Shown: positions 7,068 to 19,260, counted from the stretch's first letter. The stretch: DNA of 64,000 nucleotides from Streptomyces asoensis (GCF_013085465.1 NZ_CP049838.1:7254001-7318000), one strand, 5' to 3'. Notes: a model not told the origin generated them from the letters alone. Translations and numbers: made by a program.

Positions 7068-10000
7068 TCACGCCCCCTCCGGCGCCAATCCCACCTGCAC
7101 CAACGGCTTCCCCCGGCGCCGTGAGACGAAGATCCCCCGTCCCGCGGGCATCGGCCGAGGCCGTACCCCGCCGAGGAGGTCCCCCTCTCCGGGGTCGCCC
7201 GCCAGTACGACGCCCTGGGCGCCCAGCTCCTTGATCCGCTGCATGAACGCCTCGTACGACGCCCGCCCCGCACCCGCCGTCGAGCGCGCGATGATGAACC
7301 GCACGCCGACGTCCCGCGCGAACGGCAGAAGTTCCGTCAGGCCCGCCAGTGGATTGCCGCTCGACGTCGCCACGAGGTCGTAGTCGTCGATGACGACGAA
7401 CACCGTCGGTCCACGCCACCAGCTGCGGTCCCGGAGTTGCCGTGCCGTCACCTCGGCCGTCGGGGTCCGGCGCTTCATCAGGTCGGCCAGCGCGGCCATG
7501 TGGTGGTCCATGGCGTTGGACATCGGGATGTACTCGGCCAGGTGGGACTCCGGCGTCACGTCCAGCAGGGAACGCCGGTTGTCGACCACGAACAGCTTGC
7601 ACTCGTCGCCCGAGTAGCGCTGGGTCAGTTGCCTGATCAGCAGCCGCAGCAGGTTCGACTTGCCGGACTCGCTCTCGCCGAAGACGAGGAGGAACGGATC
7701 CTGCTCGAAGTCGACGTAGACCGGCTCGAGCCGGTCCTCGTCGAGGGCGAAGGCGACCCCGCGGCGCGGGAAGCGGTCGCCCGGCGGCAGCGAGCCGGCC
7801 GGGAACTCCCGCGGCAGCAGCCGTACTTCCGGCGCGGGCGCCGCCTGCCACTGCCGGGAGACCTCCGCGGTCAGGGCCTGTGTGGCGTCCGCGAGGTCCG
7901 TGTCGGAGGCGAGGCCGTCGATGCGCGGCACCGCCGCCATGAAGTGCTGCTTCTGCGGCGACTGACCACGGCCCGGGACGCCCGCCGGGACGTTCGCGGC
8001 GACCTTGCGGTCGATCTCGGAGTCCATCGTGTCGCCGAGCCGAAGCTCCAGCCGGTTCATCAGCTGGTCCTTGAGAGCGGCCCTGACCTCCATCGAACGC
8101 GAGGCCGTCAGCACCAGGTGGACGCCGTAGCCGAGCCCGCGCGCCGCGATGTCGAGGATCACCTGGTCCATCGCCTCGTACTCGGACCGGAAGTTGCCCC
8201 ACCCGTCGACGACCAGGAACACATCACCCCAGGGCTGGTCCGTCACCGAGATGTCCCCGCGGGCCCGCCTGGCCCGGAACTCCGCGATCGACGGGATGCC
8301 GGCCGAGCGGAAGTACTCCTCACGGCGGGTCAGCACGCCGTACACCTCGGCCACCGTGCGCCGTACCCGCTCCGGGTCGAGCCGGGAGGCGACCCCGCCC
8401 ACGTGCGGCAGGCCGGCCACCGACGCCATCGCGCCGCCGCCGAAGTCGAGGCCGTAGAACTGGACCTCGTGCGGCGTGTGGGTGAGGGCGAAGGCACAGA
8501 TCAGCGAGCGCAGCAGGGTCGACTTGCCGGACTGCGGGCCACCGACGATCTGCATATGGCCCGCGGCGCCGGAGAAGTCCACCCAGAGGGAGTCACGGCG
8601 CTGCTCGAACGGCTTGTCCACCAGACCCACCGGCACGACCAGCCGCCCCGCGCCCTCGTAGCCCGGCTGGGTGAGGCCGCGGCCCGGCACCGCCGTGAGC
8701 CCCGGCAGCAGCGCGTCCAGCGACGGCGGGCTGTCCAGCGGCGGCAGCCACACCTGGTGCGCCGCCGGGCCCTGCGCCTCCAGCCGGCGCACGATCACGT
8801 CGAGCACGGTGTCCGCCAGCGCGTCGTCGACCTCCGCATCGCCGGACGGGCGGGCCTGCGGCACGGCCGCGTACCGCACCGGCACCTCCGCCGAGGTGAA
8901 CAGCACCGGCCGCCGGTCCACCGGCAGCGGGCCGCCCCCCGGCGCCGTCCGCTGAGCGCCCGAGCGGTAGACCCCGGACACGTACGCCGCCTTGAACCGC
9001 ACCATCTCGTCCGTGCCGAACTTCAGGAAGCCGGAACCCGGCACGTTCGGCAGCGAGTACGCGTCGGGCACGCCGAGCGCCGCCCGCGACTCCGCCGCCG
9101 AGAAGGTGCGCAGACCGACGCGGTACGACAGATAGGTCTCCAGGCCGCGCAGCCGGCCCTCCTCCAGGCGCTGCGAGGCCAGCAGCAGGTGCACACCGAG
9201 CGAGCGGCCGATCCGGCCGATCTGCACGAACATCTCGATGAAGTCCGGCTTCGCCGTCAGCAGCTCGCTGAACTCGTCGATCACCAGCACCAGGGAGGGG
9301 ATCGGCTGGAGGGCGGCTCCCGCGGCCCGCGCCTTCTCGTAGTCGTGGATGTTGGCGTAGTTGCCCGCGTCCCGCAGCAGCTCCTGACGGCGGTTGAGCT
9401 CACCCCGGATGGAGTCGCCCATCCGGTCCACCAGCGTCAGGTCGTCCGCCAGGTTGGTGATCACGGCCGCCACGTGCGGCATCTGCGCCATGCCGGCGAA
9501 GGTCGCGCCGCCCTTGAAGTCGGCGAGGACGAAGTTCAGGGTCTCGGAGGAGTGGGTGACCGCCAGGCCCAGCACCAGGGTGCGCAGCAGCTCGGACTTG
9601 CCGGAACCCGTCGCGCCCACGCACAGACCGTGCGGGCCCATGCCCTCCTGCGCCGCCTCCTTGAGGTCCAGCATCACCGGACGGCCGTCCTCGCCCACCC
9701 CGATCGGCACCCGCAGCCGCTCCGCCAGCGAACGCGGCCGCCAGGTGCGCCGGGTGTCCACGGACGCCGCGTCCCCGAGGTTCAGCAGGTCGGTGAACTC
9801 CAGGTTGGCCAGCAGCGGCTCGTCGTCGTCCCCGCCGGACGCCATCCGCAGCGGGGCGAGCTGCCGGGCGAGCGCCTCGGCGGACTCCGGGGAGAGCGCG
9901 TCGGGCGTCCCCTCGTAGACGGCGCCGTGTCCCGACTCCAGCCGCAGCGCGCCGGGCTGTACGACGATGTCGAGCTCGCCGCCGGCCCCCGTCGGCTCAC

Positions 10001-11033
10001 CGGGGACGATCTCGAGGACCGTCACACCCTGGAGCCCCTCGGGATTGGCCAGGACCGAGTCCGGGGGGAGGGAGACGCCGTCGAGGACGACGACGATGTG
10101 CGGCTCGTCGGGCAGCGGCGTCGCGTGCGGATGGAACCGCGGGCGGCCCGTCAGCCGAGCCCCGAGCAGGTTCTCCAGCTCACGGGGGTCGGCACCGATC
10201 AGCCTGCGGCTGCCCGCCCCGTCCACGGCCCCGGACGCCTGGACGTGCGGCAGCCACTTCGCCCACTCCCAGTGCGGCAGCTCCTCCCGGCCCGCCGCGA
10301 CGACGAGAACCAGGTCCTCGGACGAGTGCAGCGCGGCCAGCGAACCGGCCAGGGCACGGACGCAGGAGCGCACCGACCGCGGCTCACCGCTGACCGTGAC
10401 GTGGTAGAAGGCGCGCAGCGAGACGGCCATCGGCAGGTCGTCGAGGCTGTCGTGGACGGCGAGGAAGCGCTGGAGCGCGCCCGCGGTCAGCGGCTCCAGC
10501 TGCTCCACCGGGCCGGTCTCGGGAGCGATCAGCGGGGTGGCGAGGGCCTGGGCACCGAGGCCGACGCGCACCTGGGCGAAGTCCTCGTCCCCGGGCCGCC
10601 GTTCCCACACCCGGCTGCCCTCGGCGACCAGCGCCCACAGCTGCTCGGGGGAGGGGTGCAGGTAGTACTGCGCGTCACGCTGCGCCCGCGCGGTGTCGAG
10701 CGCGGTACGCCGGGTCTGCGCCAGATAGCTCAGGTAGTCACGGCGCAGATCCGCCAACTGCCCTTGCGACCCGCGCCGGAAACGCACCACCATCGCGATC
10801 GACATGGCCACGGTCGAGGCGATCATGACCATGCCCATGATGCGCATGAACGGCTGCCCGCTCGTGAAGAAGAAGACCACCGAGCCGCCCATGCCGAGCG
10901 TCGGCAGCAGTTGCATCAGCACGCTCTCCTGATGGCCCCGCGGCAGCTCCGGCGGAGGCTGGAGAACGACCTCGCCGGTGGGCACTTCGGACGGCAGCGC
11001 CCGTGGCTGGCGCTTCACGACGATGTGGCTCAC
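7068..11033 (-). CDS. eccC: Type VII secretion FtsK/SpoIIIE-type ATPase EccC (EccCa-EccCb fusion)
   Basis: A 1,321-aa motor of the ESX translocon. It starts at GTG 11031-11033 (SHIVVKRQ). Two membrane helices lie at about 38-57 and 62-84. Three P-loop ATPase domains follow: GATGSGKSE with K479, GGPQSGKST with K837, and GESESGKSN with K1125. The first domain also shows DFKGGATF and LVIDEFSE. In mycobacteria this chain is often split into EccCa and EccCb; here, as in most streptomycetes, it is a single protein. EccC binds WXG100 tails and drives export through EccD; the substrates are encoded at 2,029-6,814. It is divergent from eccD, with about 290 bp between the two starts. Confidence 0.95.
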   Translation of the reverse strand: MSHIVVKRQPRALPSEVPTGEVVLQPPPELPRGHQESVLMQLLPTLGMGGSVVFFFTSGQPFMRIMGMVMIASTVAMSIAMVVRFRRGSQGQLADLRRDYLSYLAQTRRTALDTARAQRDAQYYLHPSPEQLWALVAEGSRVWERRPGDEDFAQVRVGLGAQALATPLIAPETGPVEQLEPLTAGALQRFLAVHDSLDDLPMAVSLRAFYHVTVSGEPRSVRSCVRALAGSLAALHSSEDLVLVVAAGREELPHWEWAKWLPHVQASGAVDGAGSRRLIGADPRELENLLGARLTGRPRFHPHATPLPDEPHIVVVLDGVSLPPDSVLANPEGLQGVTVLEIVPGEPTGAGGELDIVVQPGALRLESGHGAVYEGTPDALSPESAEALARQLAPLRMASGGDDDEPLLANLEFTDLLNLGDAASVDTRRTWRPRSLAERLRVPIGVGEDGRPVMLDLKEAAQEGMGPHGLCVGATGSGKSELLRTLVLGLAVTHSSETLNFVLADFKGGATFAGMAQMPHVAAVITNLADDLTLVDRMGDSIRGELNRRQELLRDAGNYANIHDYEKARAAGAALQPIPSLVLVIDEFSELLTAKPDFIEMFVQIGRIGRSLGVHLLLASQRLEEGRLRGLETYLSYRVGLRTFSAAESRAALGVPDAYSLPNVPGSGFLKFGTDEMVRFKAAYVSGVYRSGAQRTAPGGGPLPVDRRPVLFTSAEVPVRYAAVPQARPSGDAEVDDALADTVLDVIVRRLEAQGPAAHQVWLPPLDSPPSLDALLPGLTAVPGRGLTQPGYEGAGRLVVPVGLVDKPFEQRRDSLWVDFSGAAGHMQIVGGPQSGKSTLLRSLICAFALTHTPHEVQFYGLDFGGGAMASVAGLPHVGGVASRLDPERVRRTVAEVYGVLTRREEYFRSAGIPSIAEFRARRARGDISVTDQPWGDVFLVVDGWGNFRSEYEAMDQVILDIAARGLGYGVHLVLTASRSMEVRAALKDQLMNRLELRLGDTMDSEIDRKVAANVPAGVPGRGQSPQKQHFMAAVPRIDGLASDTDLADATQALTAEVSRQWQAAPAPEVRLLPREFPAGSLPPGDRFPRRGVAFALDEDRLEPVYVDFEQDPFLLVFGESESGKSNLLRLLIRQLTQRYSGDECKLFVVDNRRSLLDVTPESHLAEYIPMSNAMDHHMAALADLMKRRTPTAEVTARQLRDRSWWRGPTVFVVIDDYDLVATSSGNPLAGLTELLPFARDVGVRFIIARSTAGAGRASYEAFMQRIKELGAQGVVLAGDPGEGDLLGGVRPRPMPAGRGIFVSRRRGKPLVQVGLAPEGA

Positions 11034-11249
11034 TGCTCACCAATCCCCTTGCGAGGCCCCGAATCCCCTTGCGCGACCCCGGAGGACTTCGTCCGCCGCC
11101 CCGTGCCGGACGGACGCGGGCCGCCGCGTGATCCTACTGACTGCCGGTACGACCAAGGGGCGGTAGGGTGCCGGATGTTCGCGTGAGCACACCCGCGGGC
11201 CGCGCCGCGCACCATCCGGCACGGAACCTTCACACCGCCGACCGACGCC

Positions 11250-11294
11250 GAACACGCCGACGCCGAACACGCCGACACCGAACACGCCGACGCG
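11250..11294 (+). repeat. Three tandem 15-bp repeats in the eccC-eccD divergent promoter region
   Basis: The unit GAACACGCCGACGCC is repeated three times head to tail (11250, 11265, 11280; the second copy has one change, the third has one at its end), with a degenerate further part just upstream. They lie 27 nt before the start of eccD, in its probable 5' leader. They could be a protein-binding array or a slippage-prone tract. Confidence 0.7.
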
Positions 11295-11320
11295 GAACCA
11301 TCACTGAGGGGGAGCAGCAG

Positions 11321-12832
11321 GTGAGTATCGCGGCCTCCGCGGCAGCCACCGGAGAAGGGCGCGGCCCCGGAGCCGCTCCCGCGGCCGGGACGGGGCTCGG
11401 CTTCTGCCGGGTCACCATCGTCGCCCCCGACAGCCGGATCGACGTGGCGCTGCCCGACGACGTCCCCGTCGCCGACATCCACCCGGAGATCCTCAGGCTC
11501 TCCCGGCAGAGCCCCGCCGAGGGCGCTCCGGTCGGCTACCACCTCGTCCGCCGGGACGGCACCGTCCTCGACAGTTCCCGTTCGTTCGCCGCCCAGCACA
11601 TCCTCGACGGCGAGCTCCTCACGCTGCGCCCCTTCTCCGAGTCGCTGCCGCCCGCCGTCTTCGACGACGTGTCGGAGGCGGTCGCCTCGGCCGTGACCCG
11701 CGAGCACACCCTGTGGAGCGGCGAGCTGACCCGCGCCGCGGGCCTCGTCGGCGGAGGCGTCCTGCCGGCCCTGCTCGCCTTCGTGGCCTGGAGCGGCGAC
11801 CCGCGTCACGACATGCACGGCCTGCCCGGCATCCTCGCCGCGGTCGTCGGCGTCCTGCTGGTCGCCCTCGCCTGTGTCCGGGCCCGCGTCTACGACGACC
11901 GGGGCTCCGCCGTCGCCCTCGGGCTCGGCGCGCTGCCCAACGTGGGCGTGGCGGGCTCCGGACTCCTCCCGCTCGCCGACGGCCAGGGCATCGGCAGGCT
12001 CCAGTTCCTGCTGGCCTGCGCCGCGGTACTGCTCGCCGCGGTGCTGCTCACCCTGTGCTCCCCCCGCGGGGACGGCCCGTTCGTCGCCTTCGTGGTCGCC
12101 TCCGGCGCCGGCCTGGCGGCGGTGTTCGCGGCGATCCTCGCGCACTGGACACCGGCCGAGACCGCCGCCCTGTGCGCCCCCGTCGGTGTGGGCGCGCTGG
12201 CCTTCCTGCCCGGCCTGTCCATGCGCTTCGCCCGGCTGCCGATCGGTTTCGACGCCCCGGCCACCGCTCCGCGCAGCGCGTACGGCGCCGATCCCACCCC
12301 GCGGGAGCCGGTGGACGCCGAGCGGATCGCCGCCCAGGCGCGCCGCGGACACGAACTCCTGGTCGGCCTGGTGGGCGGCTGCGCGGTGATCACGGTCGGC
12401 GCCTGCGCGGTTCTCGGGTTCTCCGACGACGTCTGGGCCCGGCTCCTCGCCCTGGCCGCGGGCATCGCTCTGCTGATGCGCGCCCACCTGTTCCGCTACA
12501 CCGCCCAGGTCGCCCCGGTACTGGCCGCGGGCCTCGGTTCCCTCGTCCTGCTCGGACTCGGTCTGGCGCTGAACCCGCCGCACTCGGTGATCCGCGACGC
12601 GCTGACGGGCGACCGCACCGACCTGGACATCCGCACCGTCTGGCTCGTCGCGGCGATCGCGGCGGCGTCCGCGATCGTCACCGCGATCGGCCTGATCAGC
12701 TCGCGGGGCGGCCTCACGCCGTTCTGGGGCCGCTTCATGGAGCTCGCCGAGGGCTTCGTCCTGCTGACGCTCGTCCCGCTGGCCCTGGCCGTCTTCGACG
12801 TGTACGCGGCGGCCCGGTCGATGACGGGCTGA
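11321..12832 (+). CDS. eccD: Type VII secretion integral membrane protein EccD
   Basis: A 503-aa membrane protein. The frame is open from 11168, but the upstream codons cover the 15-bp repeats, and GTG 11321 has a strong GAGGGGGAG ribosome-binding site, so it is taken as the start. Residues about 28-110 form the cytosolic ubiquitin-like domain typical of EccD (CRVTIVAPDSRIDVALP onward); the rest contains about eleven hydrophobic helices, ending in LALAVFDVYAAARSM. EccD builds the channel of the ESX translocon together with EccB, EccC and EccE. No eccB or eccE gene is seen in the window; eccB may lie to the left of it. Confidence 0.93.
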   Translation: MSIAASAAATGEGRGPGAAPAAGTGLGFCRVTIVAPDSRIDVALPDDVPVADIHPEILRLSRQSPAEGAPVGYHLVRRDGTVLDSSRSFAAQHILDGELLTLRPFSESLPPAVFDDVSEAVASAVTREHTLWSGELTRAAGLVGGGVLPALLAFVAWSGDPRHDMHGLPGILAAVVGVLLVALACVRARVYDDRGSAVALGLGALPNVGVAGSGLLPLADGQGIGRLQFLLACAAVLLAAVLLTLCSPRGDGPFVAFVVASGAGLAAVFAAILAHWTPAETAALCAPVGVGALAFLPGLSMRFARLPIGFDAPATAPRSAYGADPTPREPVDAERIAAQARRGHELLVGLVGGCAVITVGACAVLGFSDDVWARLLALAAGIALLMRAHLFRYTAQVAPVLAAGLGSLVLLGLGLALNPPHSVIRDALTGDRTDLDIRTVWLVAAIAAASAIVTAIGLISSRGGLTPFWGRFMELAEGFVLLTLVPLALAVFDVYAAARSMTG

Positions 12833-12981
12833 CCCGCGGACGGCCGCGAGGCGACGTCGAGCGCGAGCTTCGGCCCGCCCCGCTCGTCCCTACCGGCCTT
12901 GGCTCCGGCCTCGGCTCCGGTCCGGGCGCACCGCCGCACCCGGTGCGGCGGCCGACCCGTACCGGCCGGCCGCCGGCCCGG

Positions 12982-13278
12982 CTACCGCGCGGCGGACCCT
13001 CCGTTGTGCGGCGCCGGCTCCAGATCGAACTCGCCGTCGCGGGCGCCCAGCACGAAGGCCCGCCACTCCGCCTCCGTGTAGCGCAGCACCGTCTCCGGGT
13101 CGAGCGACGACCGCATCGCGACGGCCCCCGCGGGCAGGTGGGCGATCTCGACGCGCTCCTCGTGCTCCTCCGTGCCCGGGGCGCACTGCCACTCGACGCC
13201 GGAGATGTCGAGCGCGTACAGCTCGTCCCGCTCCCGCTCCTTGCGTGCTTTGACGTCTTTGTCCTCGGCATCGGCCAT
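12982..13278 (-). CDS. DUF397 domain protein
   Basis: A 98-aa soluble protein. The family features are visible: VEWQCAPG, VEIAHLPAGAVAMRSSLDPE and the closing TEAEWRAFVLGARDGEFD. A GGAG ribosome-binding site lies 5 nt before ATG. DUF397 proteins are small actinobacterial regulators normally encoded beside an XRE-type helix-turn-helix protein; no such partner is adjacent here, so it is an orphan member. Some DUF397 proteins act as partners or antitoxin-like modulators of the HTH regulator, but no function can be claimed for this one. It carries an unusual charged N-terminal extension (KDVKARKERERDE). Confidence 0.85.
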   Translation of the reverse strand: MADAEDKDVKARKERERDELYALDISGVEWQCAPGTEEHEERVEIAHLPAGAVAMRSSLDPETVLRYTEAEWRAFVLGARDGEFDLEPAPHNGGSAAR

Positions 13279-13648
13279 GTCGGCTCCGACCCTTTCCCCT
13301 GAGTTCCCGCTGTTCCAACGAGCTGTGGCGCCACCCTACTTGCCGACGTTCCCCCAGCTCAGAGGTTCTTCTTTTACGTTCCGGCCCGGCGCCGTCGCCC
13401 GTACACTGCCCCCGCGCGGGGCGGTACGGCCCGACCGTCCGCTGCGATATCCCGAACAGGCCCGACGCCCCGGCCTGCTACCCTGGCTTTCGGCCGTTTG
13501 TGTACGCACCCCCGGAAACACCCTCAGGGAGTCCCTGAAGGTTCCGGAGGCCGCGCTCAGCGGATCCCCGCCACCCGAGTAACGGAAGCTCCCCCGAGAC
13601 CAAGACCGGGGGCACTCGGTGGCCACTCAAAGACTACGAGGAGTACGC
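13279..13648. promoter_or_regulatory. Divergent gap with promoter region and structured leader of rpsO
   Basis: No gene is seen in these 370 bp. A TACCCT box at about 13479 is a candidate -10 for rpsO. The stretch after it contains a CAGGGA-g-TCCCTG hairpin near 13527 and a CCCCGAG/CGGGGG stem near 13593-13615, ending in the GAGGAG ribosome-binding site at 13638. A folded leader of this kind is where S15 autoregulation acts in other bacteria; that link is inference. Confidence 0.4.
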
Positions 13649-13936
13649 GTGCCGCTCGACGCCGCTACGAAGAAGCAGCTCATCACGGAGTTCGGCCAGA
13701 AGGAGGGCGACACCGGCTCCCCCGAGGTCCAGGTCGCCATGCTGTCGCGCCGGATCTCGGACCTGACCGAGCACCTCAAGACGCACAAGCACGACCACCA
13801 CTCCCGTCGTGGTCTGCTGATCCTGGTCGGTCAGCGTCGCCGCCTTCTCCAGTACCTGGCCAAGAAGGACATCCAGCGCTTCCGTGCGCTGGTCGACCGC
13901 CTCGGCATCCGCCGCGGTGCGGCGGGCGCCAAGTAG
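13649..13936 (+). CDS. rpsO: 30S ribosomal protein S15
   Basis: A 95-aa protein starting at GTG 13649, 5 nt after GAGGAG; the ten in-frame codons before it are leader sequence. It is close to the textbook S15: [45 protein letters not shown], and the tail [10 protein letters not shown]15 binds the 16S rRNA central domain and starts platform assembly. The neighbouring pnp gene downstream is the classic rpsO-pnp pair, linked by a processed intergenic RNA in many bacteria. Confidence 0.98.
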   Translation: MPLDAATKKQLITEFGQKEGDTGSPEVQVAMLSRRISDLTEHLKTHKHDHHSRRGLLILVGQRRRLLQYLAKKDIQRFRALVDRLGIRRGAAGAK

Positions 13937-13947
13937 AACGCCGTGAG

Positions 13948-13984
13948 GGGAGCGGTTCCCGGACCATCGGGACCGCTCCCTTTT
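13948..13984 (+). terminator. rpsO terminator / processing hairpin
   Basis: GGGAGCGGTTCCCG pairs with CGGGACCGCTCCC (one bulged base) around a 6-nt loop and is followed by TTTT (13981-13984). Because pnp is commonly co-transcribed with rpsO, read-through may be partial. Confidence 0.8.
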
Positions 13985-14207
13985 GCCGTATACACCGGTA
14001 CACACCGGTACGTACCGGCGCATACGGATACGCGCCGGTGACGGGGTCGTCGTACACCCTGACGCCGTGCGGAAACGTGCGGAGTGTCACCAACGCTTTG
14101 TAGTGTGGTAGCACAACGCCATACGTACGACACAGCGTGATGACGTGTACTCGCTGCGGGTAAACGTCACCACGCCCACCGAACGAGGAGAAGCGCGCCT
14201 AGCCGCC

Positions 14208-14268
14208 GCCGGTCCTCGGTAGTGGCCCCCGGGAAAGAGATCCCCGGGTGCTTCGATCGAAGACCGGC
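14208..14268 (+). promoter_or_regulatory. Folded pnp leader (candidate RNase III-type processing stem)
   Basis: The 413-bp rpsO-pnp gap has no gene. Near its end GCCGGTC (14208-14214) pairs with GACCGGC (14262-14268), enclosing a second hairpin made from two CCCGGG blocks (14228-14233 and 14243-14248). Streptomycete and enterobacterial pnp mRNAs are known to be cut by RNase III in leader stems, after which PNPase lowers its own synthesis; this stem is the natural candidate here. Upstream, short CACCGGTA repeats (about 13991-14017) follow the rpsO terminator. Confidence 0.5.
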
Positions 14269-14352
14269 CCGCACCGAGCGTTTCTCCGCCACCGTCCCCC
14301 TGCCACACGGGCAGCGAGGGACGAAAGACGACAAGTAACGGAGAAAATGCTA

Positions 14353-16568
14353 GTGGAGAACGAGACCCACTACGCCGAGGCCGTCATCGACAACGGCACC
14401 TTCGGCACCCGCACCATCCGCTTCGAGACGGGCCGCCTGGCCAAGCAGGCCGCCGGCTCCGCCGTGGCGTACCTGGACGACGACACCATGGTGCTGTCGG
14501 CCACCACCGCCTCCAAGAACCCCAAGGACCAGCTCGACTTCTTCCCCCTCACGGTGGACGTCGAGGAGCGGATGTACGCCGCCGGCAAGATCCCCGGCAG
14601 CTTCTTCCGCCGTGAGGGCCGTCCCTCCGAGGACGCCATCCTCACCTGCCGCCTGATCGACCGCCCGCTGCGCCCGTCCTTCAGGAAGGGCCTGCGCAAC
14701 GAGATCCAGGTCGTCGCCACGATCATGGCGCTCAACCCCGACCACCTGTACGACGTCGTGGCGATCAACGCCGCCTCCGCGTCCACGCAGCTGGCCGGTC
14801 TGCCCTTCTCCGGCCCGATCGGCGGCGTCCGCGTCGCGCTGATCAACGGCCAGTGGGTCGCGTTCCCGACGCACACCGAGCTCGAGGACGCAGTCTTCGA
14901 CATGGTCGTCGCCGGTCGCGTCCTGGAGGACGGCGACGTCGCGATCATGATGGTCGAGGCCGAGGCCACCGAGAAGACCATCCAGCTGGTCGCGGGCGGC
15001 GCCGAGGCGCCGACCGAGGAGGTCGTCGCCTCCGGTCTGGACGCCGCGAAGCCCTTCATCAAGGTGCTCTGCAAGGCCCAGGCCGACCTCGCCGCCAAGG
15101 CCGCGAAGCCGACCGGCGAGTTCCCGGTCTTCCTCGACTACCAGGACGACATCCTGGAGGCGCTGTCCGCCGCCGTCCGCCCGGAGCTCGCCTCCGCGCT
15201 GACCATCGCGGGCAAGCAGGACCGCGAGGCCGAGCTGGACCGCGTCAAGGTGCTCGCCGCCGAGAAGCTCCTGCCGGAGTTCGAGGGTCGCGAGAAGGAG
15301 ATCTCCGCCGCGTACCGCTCGCTCACCAAGCAGCTGGTCCGCGAGCGCGTGATCAAGGAGAAGAAGCGCATCGACGGCCGCGGCGTCACGGACATCCGTA
15401 CGCTCGCCGCCGAGGTCGAGGCCATCCCGCGCGTGCACGGCTCGGCGCTGTTCGAGCGTGGCGAGACCCAGATCCTGGGCGTCACCACCCTGAACATGCT
15501 CCGGATGGAGCAGCAGCTGGACACCCTCTCCCCGGTGACCCGCAAGCGCTACATGCACAACTACAACTTCCCGCCGTACTCCGTCGGCGAGACCGGCCGC
15601 GTGGGCTCCCCCAAGCGCCGCGAGATCGGCCACGGCGCCCTCGCCGAGCGCGCCATCGTGCCGGTCCTGCCGACGCGCGAGGAGTTCCCCTACGCGATCC
15701 GTCAGGTGTCCGAGGCCCTCGGCTCCAACGGCTCGACGTCCATGGGCTCGGTCTGCGCCTCCACCATGTCGCTGCTGAACGCCGGTGTGCCCCTCAAGGC
15801 CCCCGTCGCCGGTATCGCCATGGGCCTGATCTCCCAGGAGATCAACGGCGAGACGCACTACGTCGCCCTCACCGACATCCTCGGTGCGGAGGACGCCTTC
15901 GGCGACATGGACTTCAAGGTCGCCGGCACCAAGGAGTTCGTCACCGCCCTCCAGCTCGACACCAAGCTGGACGGCATCCCGGCCTCCGTCCTGGCCGCGG
16001 CCCTCAAGCAGGCCCGCGACGCCCGCCTCCACATCCTCGACGTGATGATGGAAGCGATCGACACGCCGGACGAGATGTCCCCGAACGCCCCGCGGATCAT
16101 CACCGTCAAGATCCCCGTGGACAAGATCGGTGAGGTCATCGGCCCGAAGGGCAAGATGATCAACCAGATCCAGGAGGACACCGGCGCCGAGATCACGATC
16201 GAGGACGACGGCACCATCTACATCGGTGCCCAGGTCGGCTCGCAGGCCGAGGCCGCCCGCGCCACGATCAACGGCATCGCCAACCCGACCATGCCGGAGG
16301 TCGGCGAGCGCTACCTGGGTACGGTCGTCAAGACCACCACCTTCGGTGCGTTCGTGTCGCTGCTCCCGGGCAAGGACGGTCTGCTGCACATCTCGCAGAT
16401 CCGCAAGCTCGCCGGCGGCAAGCGCGTGGAGAACGTCGAGGACGTGCTCGGTGTGGGCTCCAAGGTCCAGGTCGAGATCGCCGAGATCGACTCCCGCGGC
16501 AAGCTCTCCCTGATCCCCGTGATCGAGGGCGAGGAAGCTGATGAGGACACGAAGGACGACACCGACAA

Positions 16569-16572
<4 letters not shown>
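14353..16572 (+). CDS. pnp: Polyribonucleotide nucleotidyltransferase (PNPase)
   Basis: A 739-aa enzyme that degrades RNA 3' to 5' with phosphate and, in streptomycetes, also adds 3' tails and degrades ppGpp-sensitive transcripts. Domains in order: first RNase PH domain (about 10-145), linker helices, second RNase PH domain (about 315-545) with [14 protein letters not shown] catalytic loops, KH domain (about 580-640; [14 protein letters not shown]) and S1 domain (about 650-720; [15 protein letters not shown]). GTG 14353 is chosen because it is 9 nt after GGAG; ATG 14347 would be only 3 nt away from it. The stop overlaps the start of the next gene (GTGA), so the protease downstream is coupled. 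Confidence 0.97.
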
Positions 16573-18747
<2,175 letters not shown>

Positions 18748-18754
18748 GGCTGAC

Positions 18755-19210
18755 ATGCGCGCCAAGCTCTCGTACGCCGTCACGGCCGCCGTCCTGGTCT
18801 TCTACTTCGCCCTGGTAGGCAGCCGCGGCGTCATGCTCATCCAGGCCGGCACACTCCTGACCGTCACCTTCGGCGTGGCGGTGCTGATCCTGCCGGTCAT
18901 CGGCGTCTGGTTCCTGTGGAAGAACACCCAGTTCGTCCGCCGGGCCAACGCCCTCGCCGCCGAACTCGACGCCGAGGGCGGACTGCCCGTCGACGAACTG
19001 AAGCGCACCGCGAGCGGCCGCGTCGACCGCGACTCCGCCGACGAGGTCTTCGACCGGCGCAAGGCCGAGACCGAGGCGGCTCCCGACGACTGGCGCACCT
19101 GGTTCCGCCTCGCCGTCGCCTACCACGACGCCCGGGACACCCCGCGGGCCCGCAAGGCGATGCAACGCGCGATCAGCCTGCACGACGGCAAGCCGGTGCA
19201 GACCGTCTGA
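18755..19210 (+). CDS. Small membrane protein with TPR-like C-terminus
   Basis: A 151-aa protein starting 7 nt after the dapB stop. Two membrane helices (about 7-24 and 30-55) are followed by a cytosolic helical part, in which WFRLAVAYHDARDTPRARKA resembles one tetratricopeptide repeat. Conserved beside dapB in streptomycetes as far as I know, but without a known job. A strong hairpin follows, so it ends the pnp-dapB unit. Confidence 0.8.
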   Translation: MRAKLSYAVTAAVLVFYFALVGSRGVMLIQAGTLLTVTFGVAVLILPVIGVWFLWKNTQFVRRANALAAELDAEGGLPVDELKRTASGRVDRDSADEVFDRRKAETEAAPDDWRTWFRLAVAYHDARDTPRARKAMQRAISLHDGKPVQTV

Positions 19211-19219
19211 GCCGTACGC

Positions 19220-19260
19220 CGAAGGGGCCGGCCCGCACCTGTGGCGGACCGGCCCCTTCG
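19220..19260. terminator. Bidirectional terminator
   Basis: A 12-bp stem CGAAGGGGCCGG (19220-19231) / CCGGCCCCTTCG (19249-19260) between convergent genes. There is no U-tract. Confidence 0.75.

Noticed and set aside
7437..11186. 1,249-codon plus-strand frame opposite eccC
   Set aside because: Antisense shadow of a gene with three intact ATPase domains; Arg/His/Gln-rich without motif.
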